DNA of 64,000 nucleotides. Origin: Spirochaetaceae bacterium UBA5556. Lineage in GTDB: Bacteria; Spirochaetota; Spirochaetia; Treponematales; Rectinemataceae. The stretch lies in assembly GCA_002425765.1 (NCBI GenBank), contig DIMW01000014.1:9198-73197 (forward strand), read 5' to 3'. Within the stretch, counting starts at the first letter, position 1, and the number at the start of each line of letters is the position of its first letter. The position numbers were made by a program, and so were the translations under genes. The notes beneath the pieces were generated by a model, which was not told where the DNA came from, did no database searches, and saw only the letters and a list, made by a program, of their open reading frames with translations. Shown here piece after piece: positions 25,380-34,224 of the stretch.

Positions 25380-26456
25380 ATGCGCGATCGTTTAATCAAG
25401 AATCTCTGTGAACTGGTCAAGATCGACAGCGAATCAGGTGAAGAGCAGGAATTCCTTCATCTTCTTGGAGAGAAGTTTGCCTCGGAATTACACGCGACAA
25501 TCCAGTTTGACGCCTATGGAAACCTCATCGCAAAGATTCCGGCCAAGCACTGTTCGGTTCGCGAACCACTGATGTTCGCGATGCACGGCGATACAGTCAA
25601 ACCAGGAAAAGGGATAAAGCCGGTTGTAAAGGACAATAGTATCTATTCCAGTGGCGATACCATCCTGGGGGCGGACTGCAAGGCGGGCATTGCCGAATTC
25701 ATCGAGGCAACGCTGGAAGCGTCTCATCACCCCCCTCTGGAAGTCGTGGTGACTCGTCAAGAAGAAACTGGCATGTTCGGTGTCAAAAATCTCGATTTTT
25801 CGCTGATAAACGCCCGCAAGGGTTTTCTCATCGACATGGATACTATTGACGCGGTGGTCATAGGCACACCTTCGCGTATGATAATCAATGTGGACATTAC
25901 AGGTAAGCCCGCCCATTCCGGCATGGAACCGGAAAAGGGCATCTCCGCGATCAAGGCCGCTGCGAATGCCATTACCCTGTTGAAAGACGGGCGCATCGAC
26001 TTCGAGACCACCGGCAACGTCGGCATTCTCAATGGAGGCCTTATTGTCAATTCTGTGCCAGAGAAGGCTTCCGTAAAAGCTGAAGTGCGCAGCTTGAATC
26101 ACGACAAATGTGTCCGTATCAGTGAAACCTGGAAAGAAATATTCGAAGTCTCCGCAAAGGCATTGGGAGCAAAAGCCGAGGTCTCTTTTACTCTTGACTG
26201 CAAAGCTGCGCGGATGTCGGCAGAATCTCCCATGGTACAGGTCACCTGCGACGCTCTTCGCTCAATTGGAATGGAACCCAAATTGATGGTCATCACGGGT
26301 GGCTTGGAATCTTCCATCTATAATGAAAAGGGTATCGAAACCGTCCCGATTGGCAACGGAGTAAAAGCAGAACACACCGTCTCAGAAAATGTCTCTGTCG
26401 AAGACATGGAGAGGGTGATCGGCGTTATCTCTTTCCTGTTCTCACATTTTTGCTGA
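25380..26456 (+). CDS. M20-family metallopeptidase (PepT-like)
   Basis: 358 residues, cytoplasmic, no signal peptide. Zinc-site residues are recognisable: H in FAMHGDT near residue 69, D in LGADCKAG, EE in TRQEETGMFG (catalytic glutamate), D in LIDMDTID, and a late H in VKAEHTVSE. The dimerisation domain lies in between (VDITGKPAHSGMEPEKGISAI). Length and motifs fit PepT or M20A di/tripeptidases. GGGGGTG precedes the ATG at low strength. It heads a region of peptide-degrading and uptake genes and probably acts on imported small peptides. Confidence 0.87.
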   Translation: MRDRLIKNLCELVKIDSESGEEQEFLHLLGEKFASELHATIQFDAYGNLIAKIPAKHCSVREPLMFAMHGDTVKPGKGIKPVVKDNSIYSSGDTILGADCKAGIAEFIEATLEASHHPPLEVVVTRQEETGMFGVKNLDFSLINARKGFLIDMDTIDAVVIGTPSRMIINVDITGKPAHSGMEPEKGISAIKAAANAITLLKDGRIDFETTGNVGILNGGLIVNSVPEKASVKAEVRSLNHDKCVRISETWKEIFEVSAKALGAKAEVSFTLDCKAARMSAESPMVQVTCDALRSIGMEPKLMVITGGLESSIYNEKGIETVPIGNGVKAEHTVSENVSVEDMERVIGVISFLFSHFC

Positions 26457-26594
26457 GGTGTCGACAAACCCGCATATAAATACAAAAATTTGAATAAACA
26501 CAACAAACACGCCTCTTTTCAGAAATAGTTTTGTATAATTAATATAAATAATAAATTCCGGACCAAATTGTATGTAATAAATATAAAATTCAAC

Positions 26595-26619
26595 CTTTAT
26601 TTTTATAAATATTACAAAT
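26595..26619 (+). promoter_or_regulatory. conserved AT-rich upstream motif, copy 2
   Basis: Partner of the motif at 25194-25218, here 107 bases before the M29-like gene. Presence before two functionally related genes suggests a small regulon. Confidence 0.55.
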
Positions 26620-26726
26620 CCTGAAAGAGAGGCGTATGGTAATATACTATTTTTGAGAGATCACCTGCTCATATCGGGCATAGGTACGGCAACTCTCCAA
26701 GAACAATTTTTTTCAAGGAGGTATTC

Positions 26727-27773
26727 ATGTACGATCTGGAGCTAGTTGGGGCATCCATTAAATTATTGCGCGACATGTTTGGTTTACAGAAGGGTGAGTC
26801 TGTAGTAATAACGTGCGACACTGAATCGAACTATGATGTTGTCGATGCGACCGCCCAGGCGGCATATGCGTTGGAAGGCAAGCCAATTATCGTAAAAACA
26901 CCCGCGGCCAGAGGTGTCGGCAAGGCGGCCGATCCCGATCTTCCGGTCAAAGAATTGATCGGTCTGCTGTCCGCCGCCGATATCTGGATAGAGTACAACA
27001 ACGAGTGGATATTCTACTCCACTGTTTTCGATGAGGCCTTCCGCAAAAACAAAAATCTGCGATACACCAATCTCGTGGGGGCAAACCCCGACCTCATCAT
27101 GAGGAATATCGGGAGAGTGGACATCCCGCTCCTGAGGGAATTTATTCTGAAGGTCGAAGACATCTCGAAAAAAGCTACGCATATCAGGATCACGACGCCG
27201 GCCGGCACCGACGTGGAATTCGACAATGACCCGAACCGTGACTTTTATACCGCAGATGGCTACATCAGGAAAGGCGAGATCAAAATGATGCCAGGCCAGA
27301 TCTCGTGGACTCCTCTATTCAAGACTATCAATGGCACAATCGTAATAGACGGCACGTTGACACCGCCACTGGGAAAAGTGAATGATCCCATTCGTCTGAC
27401 AATCAAAAACGACAAGGTTATGGATGTGACGGGCGGGCAGGACGCAAAGGTCTTCAAAACCTGGTTGGAGAGCTTCAAAGATGACCGGATGTTCTATCTT
27501 GCGCACCTCTCCTATGGCTTCGGCCCGGGAGCAAAACTGACAGGCGACATTGTGGAGGATGAACGCGTGTGGGGATCGACTGAGTGGGGCTTCGGAAATA
27601 TTGGCCCCATGCTCGTCCCCGACATCCCCGGCGGAATTCCCGCGTCTTCACATTCCGACGGCATATGCCTCAATTCTACAGTATATCTCGATGGAGAACT
27701 TTTGTTGAAAGAAGGCCAAATTGTCGGCCCCACGGAAGAAATCGTCGCACTTGCGAGAAAACTTGGGAAATAG
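26727..27773 (+). CDS. M29-like aminopeptidase / NicX-related metalloenzyme
   Basis: 348 residues, start after AAGGAGG. The C-terminal half carries candidate metal ligands typical of the M29/NicX group: H in YLAHLSYGFGP, E in VEDERVWGSTEWGFGN and H-x-D in ASSHSDGICL. The N-terminal half (SIKLLRDMFGLQKGESVVI) matches the aminopeptidase T/DUF family opening. M29 proteins cleave N-terminal residues; NicX is a ring-cleaving dioxygenase on the same fold. Peptidase context favours the former. It shares an upstream motif with the M20 gene and is followed by a racemase-like gene 63 bases on. Confidence 0.78.
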   Translation: MYDLELVGASIKLLRDMFGLQKGESVVITCDTESNYDVVDATAQAAYALEGKPIIVKTPAARGVGKAADPDLPVKELIGLLSAADIWIEYNNEWIFYSTVFDEAFRKNKNLRYTNLVGANPDLIMRNIGRVDIPLLREFILKVEDISKKATHIRITTPAGTDVEFDNDPNRDFYTADGYIRKGEIKMMPGQISWTPLFKTINGTIVIDGTLTPPLGKVNDPIRLTIKNDKVMDVTGGQDAKVFKTWLESFKDDRMFYLAHLSYGFGPGAKLTGDIVEDERVWGSTEWGFGNIGPMLVPDIPGGIPASSHSDGICLNSTVYLDGELLLKEGQIVGPTEEIVALARKLGK

Positions 27774-27836
27774 TTGGCATTTCCGTGACGGATGGCCGGA
27801 GCACAAAAAGAATTCCCCGACCATCCGGAGGAGTTT

Positions 27837-28601
27837 ATGAGAAGGATTCTGTGGTTAAATCCTATTGCTCACTCCGATCATGACCCAATAATGGAAGAAA
27901 TGTTCCAACGGGAAGCGTTGCCGGACACGGAAGTCATGGTTAAGTCCCTGACCCACGGCCCATGGCATTTGGGATACCACTATTATGGCACCCTCGTTTT
28001 GCCTGAATCGATCGCCATATTTCTAAATGCGGAAAGGGAAGGCTACGACGCCGCGGTCATGGGCTGTTTCTACGATCCCGGGGTCAGGGAAATTCGCGAA
28101 GTCTTGACCACAATGCCGATCGTCTTTCCGGAGGAAACCTGTACACACCTCGCCGCCACCATGGGCGATAAATTTTCGATACTCGTCGCGGAGAAAAAAT
28201 GTATCCCCGCCATGTCCGACAATCTTGAACGCTATGGCCTCAGCAAAAAGCTGGCTTCATTTGTCAGCCTGGATATGAACGTACTGGAATTCCAGAAGGA
28301 CCCTGCCGTAACTCAGAGCCGGATGATGGCCGCCGGGAAGCAAGCCCTCGATGAAGGCGCCGAAGTCCTGATCTTTGGCTGTACAATGGAGTATGGATTC
28401 GCCCCAAAGATGCAGGACACGCTCGGCGTCCCTGTCATAGACGCCGCGATCACATCATTCAAATATGCAGAGTTCAGGGCCGATTTGCGACAGCGTTACG
28501 GATGGTCCCACAGCAAACGTTGTGCCTATGAATCACCAAAAAACGAAGAAATAAAAGTATGGGGCTTAGATAAAAATGCTTTTGACACACAAATCATATA
28601 G
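27837..28601 (+). CDS. Asp/Glu/hydantoin racemase-family protein
   Basis: 254 residues from ATG 27837, with GGAGG six bases upstream; the frame extends to 27792 without support. Two cysteines sit in the expected racemase positions: MGCFYDPGVRE in the first half and IFGCTMEYGF in the second. Family members racemise aspartate, glutamate, hydantoins or allantoin by two-base chemistry. The context of peptidases and an oligopeptide transporter suggests handling of D-amino acids or a derivative. It forms an operon with the M29-like gene. A second family member lies at 30581-31270. Confidence 0.82.
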   Translation: MRRILWLNPIAHSDHDPIMEEMFQREALPDTEVMVKSLTHGPWHLGYHYYGTLVLPESIAIFLNAEREGYDAAVMGCFYDPGVREIREVLTTMPIVFPEETCTHLAATMGDKFSILVAEKKCIPAMSDNLERYGLSKKLASFVSLDMNVLEFQKDPAVTQSRMMAAGKQALDEGAEVLIFGCTMEYGFAPKMQDTLGVPVIDAAITSFKYAEFRADLRQRYGWSHSKRCAYESPKNEEIKVWGLDKNAFDTQII

Positions 28602-28700
28602 TAAGGAGGTAATTAAAGAATATTTATACTCAGCGTTGCTGGGTACAGAGACTATTTTAAGAGGGAGTCAATCTATTGATGTTTTTAGAGGAGGCTCGCG

Positions 28701-30461
28701 ATGTGTGTTGTAAAAAGTATCAATGAAAATGAATGGGGAAAAATTGGGTTTTGCATGCACCAACAGAAGCAAAACTCAGTAGAATGTGATAAACATATAA
28801 AAAAGCAAACCATTCTCAAAATTACATCATATAAAAAAATATTATTTCTATTGCTATTCGTCTTTTGGGGCATGATGTTAACTAGCCCTAATGCATCTCC
28901 TCAAGATACAAAAAATGAAAAAATCATCCGTATTGCTGTATCTGGTACTCCTGTCATTGATCCGGCAGTAGGGCTTTATGTGAGCAGTAGTATTGCCTTG
29001 GTAAATATCTACGATAGTTTAGTATTTCCTTCTACAACAACAGCAGAGATGGAACCAGCAATAGCGCAGAAGTGGGATATTTCCAAAGATGGTAAGGAAT
29101 ATACATTTTATTTAAAAAAAGGAGTCGAATTTCATAATGGTGATGAATTAAAAGCGACAGATGTAGTATTTTCCGCCAAACGTTTATTAAGAATTGGAGA
29201 AGGATACGCATATATTTTTACGGATATAATTAAAGATGTAGTGGCGCTCAATGATTATACAGTCAAATTCTTCCTTAAAAAACCATTTGGCCCCTTCCTA
29301 AATACTCTGAACCGTTTATATATCTTAAATGAAAGGCAAGTTAAGGAACATATTAAACCTGGCAATTACCAAGAATGGGGTGATTATGGCCGTGATTGGC
29401 TCATAACCCATGATGCTGGTTCTGGCCCATTTATGGTTAAAGAGCTTGTACAACAAGGTTATCTATATGCTATCCAATTTGACAAATGGTACAGGGGAAA
29501 ATGGGATCCAGATGCACCTACGGCCTTCAAGGAAATAGATACTACGGAAGCATCCACTATTCGCACTATGATGAGAAACAAAGAGCTAGAAATCACAGAC
29601 ATGTGGCAATCTTCTGAAAATCTTAATGCAATGAGCAAGTTGCCCGGTGTGGAGATTGTAATGTATTCTGCTCTCGCTAATCAGAATATGTATTTTAATA
29701 CAAAAAAGGCTCCTACGGATGATGTAAACTTCCGCAAAGCTCTGGCTTGTCTTTTTGATTATGACATGATAATTAAGAATATTTTCCCTGGTTCAAGCCG
29801 TTCTTTCGGCCCTGTACCTATTTACGTAGCTGGTCATGTCAATACTAATCAGTATAATTTTGATCTTGCTAAAGCAAAAGAATACTTATCAAAATCGAAA
29901 TATGCTAATCAACTAGATCAATACCCAGTAGAAATCCTTTGCAATTCAGATGTAACAGATCATGAAAAAGTGGCTCTGGCATTTCAAGCTGCAGCACAAA
30001 AAATTGGTATCAAGGTCGAGATTACAAAAGCCCCTTGGATATCCATCGTTGATAGAGTTGCACAAATATCAACTACGCCCAACTTGGTAAGTATAAATAT
30101 AAACTCACAATACAATGAGGCCGGCTCAATGCTTGAGACAAGATACAGCAGTAAAACCAGTGGCACTTTTGAAAATGGCGAGTGGTTGCTGGATAAAAAT
30201 CTGGATTCAATGATTGAGGATTCCTTAAGTACTCTGAATAAGGAAGAACGATACAAAAAATACGCTAATATTCAAAACAAAATCGTTGATGAGATTTGTC
30301 CAACGGCTTGGCTTGGTGATACACTGGATCGTGTGGCATTTCAGCGTGATTATGTGTATTGGCCTGTCGCTGAAGCCTCAAGAAAAGGCCAATATGTCAG
30401 TAATATTTATGGATACCATTACTTCTTCTTTGATATGCGAGTATACCCTGATAAAAAATGA
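28701..30461 (+). CDS. oligopeptide/dipeptide ABC substrate-binding protein (SBP family 5)
   Basis: 586 residues. Start at 28701 follows GAGGAGG; a later ATG at 28755 is possible. One hydrophobic segment (about residues 45-62, ILFLLLFVFWGMML) is preceded by an unusually long hydrophilic N-terminus and may be a signal anchor. Family-5 blocks: VYDSLV-like NIYDSLVFPS, AQKWDISKDGKEYTFYLKKGVEFHNGDELKATDVVFS, FRKALACLFD. It delivers peptides to the DppB/C-like permeases at 31315. The gene is AT-rich compared with its neighbours. An orphan AAGGAGG at 28604-28610, without a gene behind it, hints at a rearranged upstream boundary. Confidence 0.87.
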   Translation: MCVVKSINENEWGKIGFCMHQQKQNSVECDKHIKKQTILKITSYKKILFLLLFVFWGMMLTSPNASPQDTKNEKIIRIAVSGTPVIDPAVGLYVSSSIALVNIYDSLVFPSTTTAEMEPAIAQKWDISKDGKEYTFYLKKGVEFHNGDELKATDVVFSAKRLLRIGEGYAYIFTDIIKDVVALNDYTVKFFLKKPFGPFLNTLNRLYILNERQVKEHIKPGNYQEWGDYGRDWLITHDAGSGPFMVKELVQQGYLYAIQFDKWYRGKWDPDAPTAFKEIDTTEASTIRTMMRNKELEITDMWQSSENLNAMSKLPGVEIVMYSALANQNMYFNTKKAPTDDVNFRKALACLFDYDMIIKNIFPGSSRSFGPVPIYVAGHVNTNQYNFDLAKAKEYLSKSKYANQLDQYPVEILCNSDVTDHEKVALAFQAAAQKIGIKVEITKAPWISIVDRVAQISTTPNLVSININSQYNEAGSMLETRYSSKTSGTFENGEWLLDKNLDSMIEDSLSTLNKEERYKKYANIQNKIVDEICPTAWLGDTLDRVAFQRDYVYWPVAEASRKGQYVSNIYGYHYFFFDMRVYPDKK

Positions 30462-30484
30462 ATATCCCCTAAAATAAAGCACAA

Positions 30485-30542
30485 AATTATAACTGCTTGA
30501 CCAAATTCACTATTAAAGATATTCGGTCAAGCAGTTATAATT
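30485..30542 (+). terminator. perfect 18-bp-stem hairpin after the peptide-binding protein gene
   Basis: Arms at 30485-30502 and 30525-30542 are perfectly complementary (outer part AATTATAACTGC) around a 22-base loop. Sitting between the binding-protein gene and the rest of the transporter, it probably limits read-through or protects the upstream transcript. Confidence 0.7.
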
Positions 30543-30580
30543 AAAAATTGCTCAATAAATATTCAAGCAGGAGTTTAAAA

Positions 30581-31270
30581 ATGAAAATGGAAATTCTTGT
30601 TCCAGTATCCACAGATTTTCGTAATGCAGAAATATTATATGAAGCTAAAAAAACACAATTGAGTAATGTAGATATCATGATAAATAATATTAAACAAGGG
30701 CCGACTTCAATTGAATGTGATTATGATTCCGCTTTTGCCGAAAACTATGTCGTTGAAATGGCAGAGGAAATGGAAACCAATGGTGCTAATGGAATTGTTT
30801 TATATTGTTTTGCTGAGCCAGCTTTGTCGGCATGTAAAGAAAAATTAAACATTCCTGTAGTCGGTTTACGTGAAGCGCCAATAGCTATTGCGTCACTGTT
30901 AGGAGATAACATAGGGGTTATTGCTCCAATGGAGAATACCAAGAAAAGTTTTAGCCGGGCGTTGGGCAATAAGGTCAGGCAAATAATTTCTCTTGATTTG
31001 CCTGTTTTGGAATATGCTGATCAAGAAAAAGTGAGAAAAGCTATTGAGAGCAAGATACAACAGTTGGTTCAAAACAATTGTGATGTAATAGTCTTTGGTT
31101 GTGGTTCAATACTTGGATTAGACATAGAACATTTGCAAGACAAGTATCATCTGCCTATCATTGTACCTATTCATGCGGCGGTTGCTGTGTGTGAGTATTT
31201 AATGCAGCATAAATTAATGCAAAGTAAAATTGCATATCCAACACCAGTATTAGGAAAAGTAATCCATTAG
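30581..31270 (+). CDS. second Asp/Glu/hydantoin racemase-family protein
   Basis: 229 residues from ATG 30581, preceded by GCAGGAG. The two family cysteines are in IVLYCFAEPAL and VIVFGCGSILGLD. It belongs to the same superfamily as the gene at 27837 but is clearly diverged and much more AT-rich, so the pair is not a recent duplication. It is embedded in the oligopeptide transporter operon between binding protein and permease, implying that the imported compound is its substrate or precursor. Confidence 0.82.
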   Translation: MKMEILVPVSTDFRNAEILYEAKKTQLSNVDIMINNIKQGPTSIECDYDSAFAENYVVEMAEEMETNGANGIVLYCFAEPALSACKEKLNIPVVGLREAPIAIASLLGDNIGVIAPMENTKKSFSRALGNKVRQIISLDLPVLEYADQEKVRKAIESKIQQLVQNNCDVIVFGCGSILGLDIEHLQDKYHLPIIVPIHAAVAVCEYLMQHKLMQSKIAYPTPVLGKVIH

Positions 31271-31314
31271 GTCGGTCGTATAACCCGCGTCTTTTACAGG
31301 AGGCAGTTTCTAAT

Positions 31315-32331
31315 ATGCTACGTTTTGTAGGCAAACGGCTTTTTGAGGGAATATTTGTTCTTATAGGAATATCAATCATGCTATTCATCATTGCACGTAT
31401 CATCCCTGGTGACCCTGCAAGAATGTCCTTAGGACCTCGCGCTCCACAATTTGCTGTTGATGAATTAAGAAGAGAGATGCATCTCGATAAATCTTTGCCG
31501 GTTCAATATCTCTATTGGGCCAGAGGCGTGCTTCAGGGGGATTTCGGAAAATCCATCAATACCAAAAGGCCGGTAAGCACCGACATCAAGGAATTTTTCC
31601 CCGCCACCCTAGAATTGGTTTTATTCTCAGGAATTTTTCTCATTATCTTGTCTGTTTTACTAGGCTTACTCGCAGCAAAGTACCATGATTCATTAGTTGA
31701 CAACTTGGTACGTGGGTTATCATATATTGGTATTGCTATTCCAGCCTTTGCTCTTGCCATCCTCCTTTTACTCCTTTTTGGATATGTATGGCAAGTGATT
31801 CCTGTGCTAGGGAGGCTAAGCTCTGGAGTCGATGAGCCCCTCCACATCACAGGACTTTTTACATTCGACAGTCTTATCACTGGCAACTTTACCACTTTCT
31901 TTAACGCTTTGGCTCATTTGATTCTGCCGGCTCTTGCCCTGGCGACGGGCCCTCTTTTTCAGGAAGCGAGGCTGTTGAGGGCTTCCCTGGTCGACAATAT
32001 GGGTAAAGAATATATATCGGTCGCGACCGGCTACGGCCTACCTTCACATGTTATTATGACAAAATATCTTTTGAGACCATCATTTATTCCTGTGGTCTCT
32101 GTGATGGGTATGGATCTTGCCGCGCTTATGGGAAATGCCTTTTTAGTTGAAAAAATCTTTAACTGGCCAGGAATTTCCCGTTACGGAATGAACGCTTTGC
32201 TGAACAAGGACTTAAATGCGATTTCTGCGGTATTTCTTATATTTGGGGCCATTTTTCTTCTTGTCAATATCATTGTCGATATAATAGTGGCCTCCTTGGA
32301 TCCCCGTATCCGACTGGGAGCCAGATCATGA
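31315..32331 (+). CDS. oligopeptide ABC permease, DppB/OppB type
   Basis: 338 residues. ACAGGAGGC precedes the ATG. The N-terminal MLRFVGKRLFEGIFVLIGISIMLFIIARIIPGDPA pattern and the loop REMHLDKSLPVQYLYW are typical of DppB, as is the EAA region RASLVDNMGKEYISVATGYGL. Five to six membrane helices are predicted. It pairs with the DppC-like protein that follows with a four-base overlap. Composition shifts within the gene from AT-rich at the start to GC-richer after about 31500. Confidence 0.9.
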   Translation: MLRFVGKRLFEGIFVLIGISIMLFIIARIIPGDPARMSLGPRAPQFAVDELRREMHLDKSLPVQYLYWARGVLQGDFGKSINTKRPVSTDIKEFFPATLELVLFSGIFLIILSVLLGLLAAKYHDSLVDNLVRGLSYIGIAIPAFALAILLLLLFGYVWQVIPVLGRLSSGVDEPLHITGLFTFDSLITGNFTTFFNALAHLILPALALATGPLFQEARLLRASLVDNMGKEYISVATGYGLPSHVIMTKYLLRPSFIPVVSVMGMDLAALMGNAFLVEKIFNWPGISRYGMNALLNKDLNAISAVFLIFGAIFLLVNIIVDIIVASLDPRIRLGARS

Positions 32332-33191
32332 TGAAGGCACAATTCAAAGAAAACACCCGTCTCTATTGGTACAAATTTTCCCGCAACAAACTGTCCGTCG
32401 TGGGCCTCTGCATAGTGCTGCTCTCAATACTCTGTGCAATATTCGCAGAGGTAATCACTCCCTATCCTCAGCATGCTAAAGAATTTGTCGATTTTAACCA
32501 AGCCAGTCTAGCCCCATGCAGAGCCTTTATTTGTGGAACAGATATATTCGGGCGAGATATTTTTACCAGGCTTATCTTCTCATGTCGTGGTGCACTTTCG
32601 ATAACGGTGGTTGTCTTATCAATCTCTGTACCCATTGGGGTATTTTTAGGCTTGATTGCGGGCTATTATCATGGAACCTGGGTTGACACCATCATCATGC
32701 GGACGGCTGATGTCTTCTTATCCCTTCCTTCTCTTATGTTAGCAATGGCAATAGCGGCAGTTCTGAAACCGGGAATGAAAAGTTCCATGATTGCGGTCAC
32801 CGCGATGTGGTGGCCTTGGTACACGCGTCAGGTTTATGGCATGGCAAGCTCGTTGAGAAATGAGTACTTCGTCAAGAATGCTGAGTTGATCGGCGCAAGC
32901 CGTCTCCATATTCTTTTCCGCGAAATTCTGCCGAACTGTCTTTCTTCTGTTTTCACAAAGATGGCGCTCGACGTAGGATGGGTCATATTGATCGGGGCTT
33001 CTCTGAGTTTCGTCGGGCTTGGAGAACAGCCACCGACCCCGGCGTTTGGTCAAATGATCTCCGAAGGTGCTCGTTACATGCCCGACTTATGGTGGATGAC
33101 AGTCTTCCCCGCTTTGGCGATAGCCTTCATCATCCTCGGCTTCAACTTCTTTGGGGATGGTATACGCGACATGCTGGAGAGAGGAAGGTGA
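32328..33191 (+). CDS. oligopeptide ABC permease, DppC/OppC type
   Basis: 287 residues. The N-terminal RNKLSVVGLCIVLLSILCAIFAEVITPY is the OppC_N domain; then GTDIFGRDIFTRLIFSCRGAL and the EAA loop VKNAELIGASRLHILFREILPNCLS. The end PALAIAFIILGFNFFGDGIRDML is family-standard. It overlaps the upstream permease gene by ATGA and precedes the two ATPase genes. Confidence 0.92.
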   Translation: MMKAQFKENTRLYWYKFSRNKLSVVGLCIVLLSILCAIFAEVITPYPQHAKEFVDFNQASLAPCRAFICGTDIFGRDIFTRLIFSCRGALSITVVVLSISVPIGVFLGLIAGYYHGTWVDTIIMRTADVFLSLPSLMLAMAIAAVLKPGMKSSMIAVTAMWWPWYTRQVYGMASSLRNEYFVKNAELIGASRLHILFREILPNCLSSVFTKMALDVGWVILIGASLSFVGLGEQPPTPAFGQMISEGARYMPDLWWMTVFPALAIAFIILGFNFFGDGIRDMLERGR

Positions 33192-33195
33192 GATC

Positions 33196-34224
33196 ATGAA
33201 CGAACATCTTTTGGATATACGGAATCTTAAGTCCTGGTACCGTACGTATCAGGGCTACGCTCAGGTTGTCGATGGCGTCAATCTCACCATAGACGCAGGT
33301 AAAAAAATCGGTATCGTCGGCGAATCGGGCTGCGGCAAAACGACTACAATGAAATCCGTACTGAGAGTTCTCGATGAAAGAAAAGCCTACCTCCCTGAGG
33401 GCGAAATACTTTTCAAAAACCAGAACATACTAAAGATGAGGGAGACTGAGCTGCAACAGATTCGGCGGAAGAACATTTCGATGATCTCTCAGGAACCATC
33501 GGCAGCGCTAAATCCTGTGTTTACTGTCGGACAGCAGATATTTGATGTCATCTCATACTCAACACAGGACGATACGGCCAAGAATAAAAAAGAATTGACC
33601 GACATAGCCATAAAAGCCATCAGGGATGTTTTCATTCCCGACCCTGAGCGCATATTGGAGTGTTATCCACACCAGCTCAGTGGAGGGATGAAACAGCGAA
33701 TCTGTATTGCCATGGCTCTGGTAATACCGCGGGAACTGCTGATAGCGGATGAGCCGGGCACCGCCCTGGATGTCACCATCCAGGACCAAATCCACCGGCT
33801 TTTGAGGGCTCTGGTCGACGAAAAGCAAACAGCTCTCATCATGATAACCCACTCTCTCGGAGTAGTAAGGGAACTTGTCGACCAAATATATGTCATGTAT
33901 GCGGGAAATATCGTAGAAGTCGCCACGACGAACGAGCTTTTCAAGAATCCGCTGCATCCTTACACCCGTGGTTTGATGGACTGTGTCCCGCGTCTGTCGG
34001 GAGGAGGTATTTCTGCTGGTATATATGGATATGTTCCCGATTATGTACATCCGACCCCCGGATGCCGTTTTAGTCCACGCTGCCCCTATGTAAAAGAAAT
34101 CTGCCGTGTACAGAAGCCTTTGATGTTGGAAATAGATGAGGGGCATACAGTCGCATGCTTTAGATACACCGATTCCTTTACAGAACAACATAGACAGGAG
34201 GAAAGTATCGGTGAACGAGCTTAA
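33196..34224 (+). CDS. oligopeptide ABC ATPase, DppD type
   Basis: 342 residues from ATG 33196, preceded by GGAAGGTGAG. Walker A GESGCGKTT, Q-loop ISQEPSAALNP, signature LSGGMKQRICIAMAL, Walker B LLIADEPGTALDV, and the C-terminal oligopeptide-binding extension with PGCRFSPRCPYVKEICR. That cysteine-containing tail is the oligo_HPY domain, which can hold an Fe-S cluster in some relatives. It pairs with the DppF-type ATPase overlapping its 3' end. Confidence 0.92.
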   Translation: MNEHLLDIRNLKSWYRTYQGYAQVVDGVNLTIDAGKKIGIVGESGCGKTTTMKSVLRVLDERKAYLPEGEILFKNQNILKMRETELQQIRRKNISMISQEPSAALNPVFTVGQQIFDVISYSTQDDTAKNKKELTDIAIKAIRDVFIPDPERILECYPHQLSGGMKQRICIAMALVIPRELLIADEPGTALDVTIQDQIHRLLRALVDEKQTALIMITHSLGVVRELVDQIYVMYAGNIVEVATTNELFKNPLHPYTRGLMDCVPRLSGGGISAGIYGYVPDYVHPTPGCRFSPRCPYVKEICRVQKPLMLEIDEGHTVACFRYTDSFTEQHRQEESIGERA

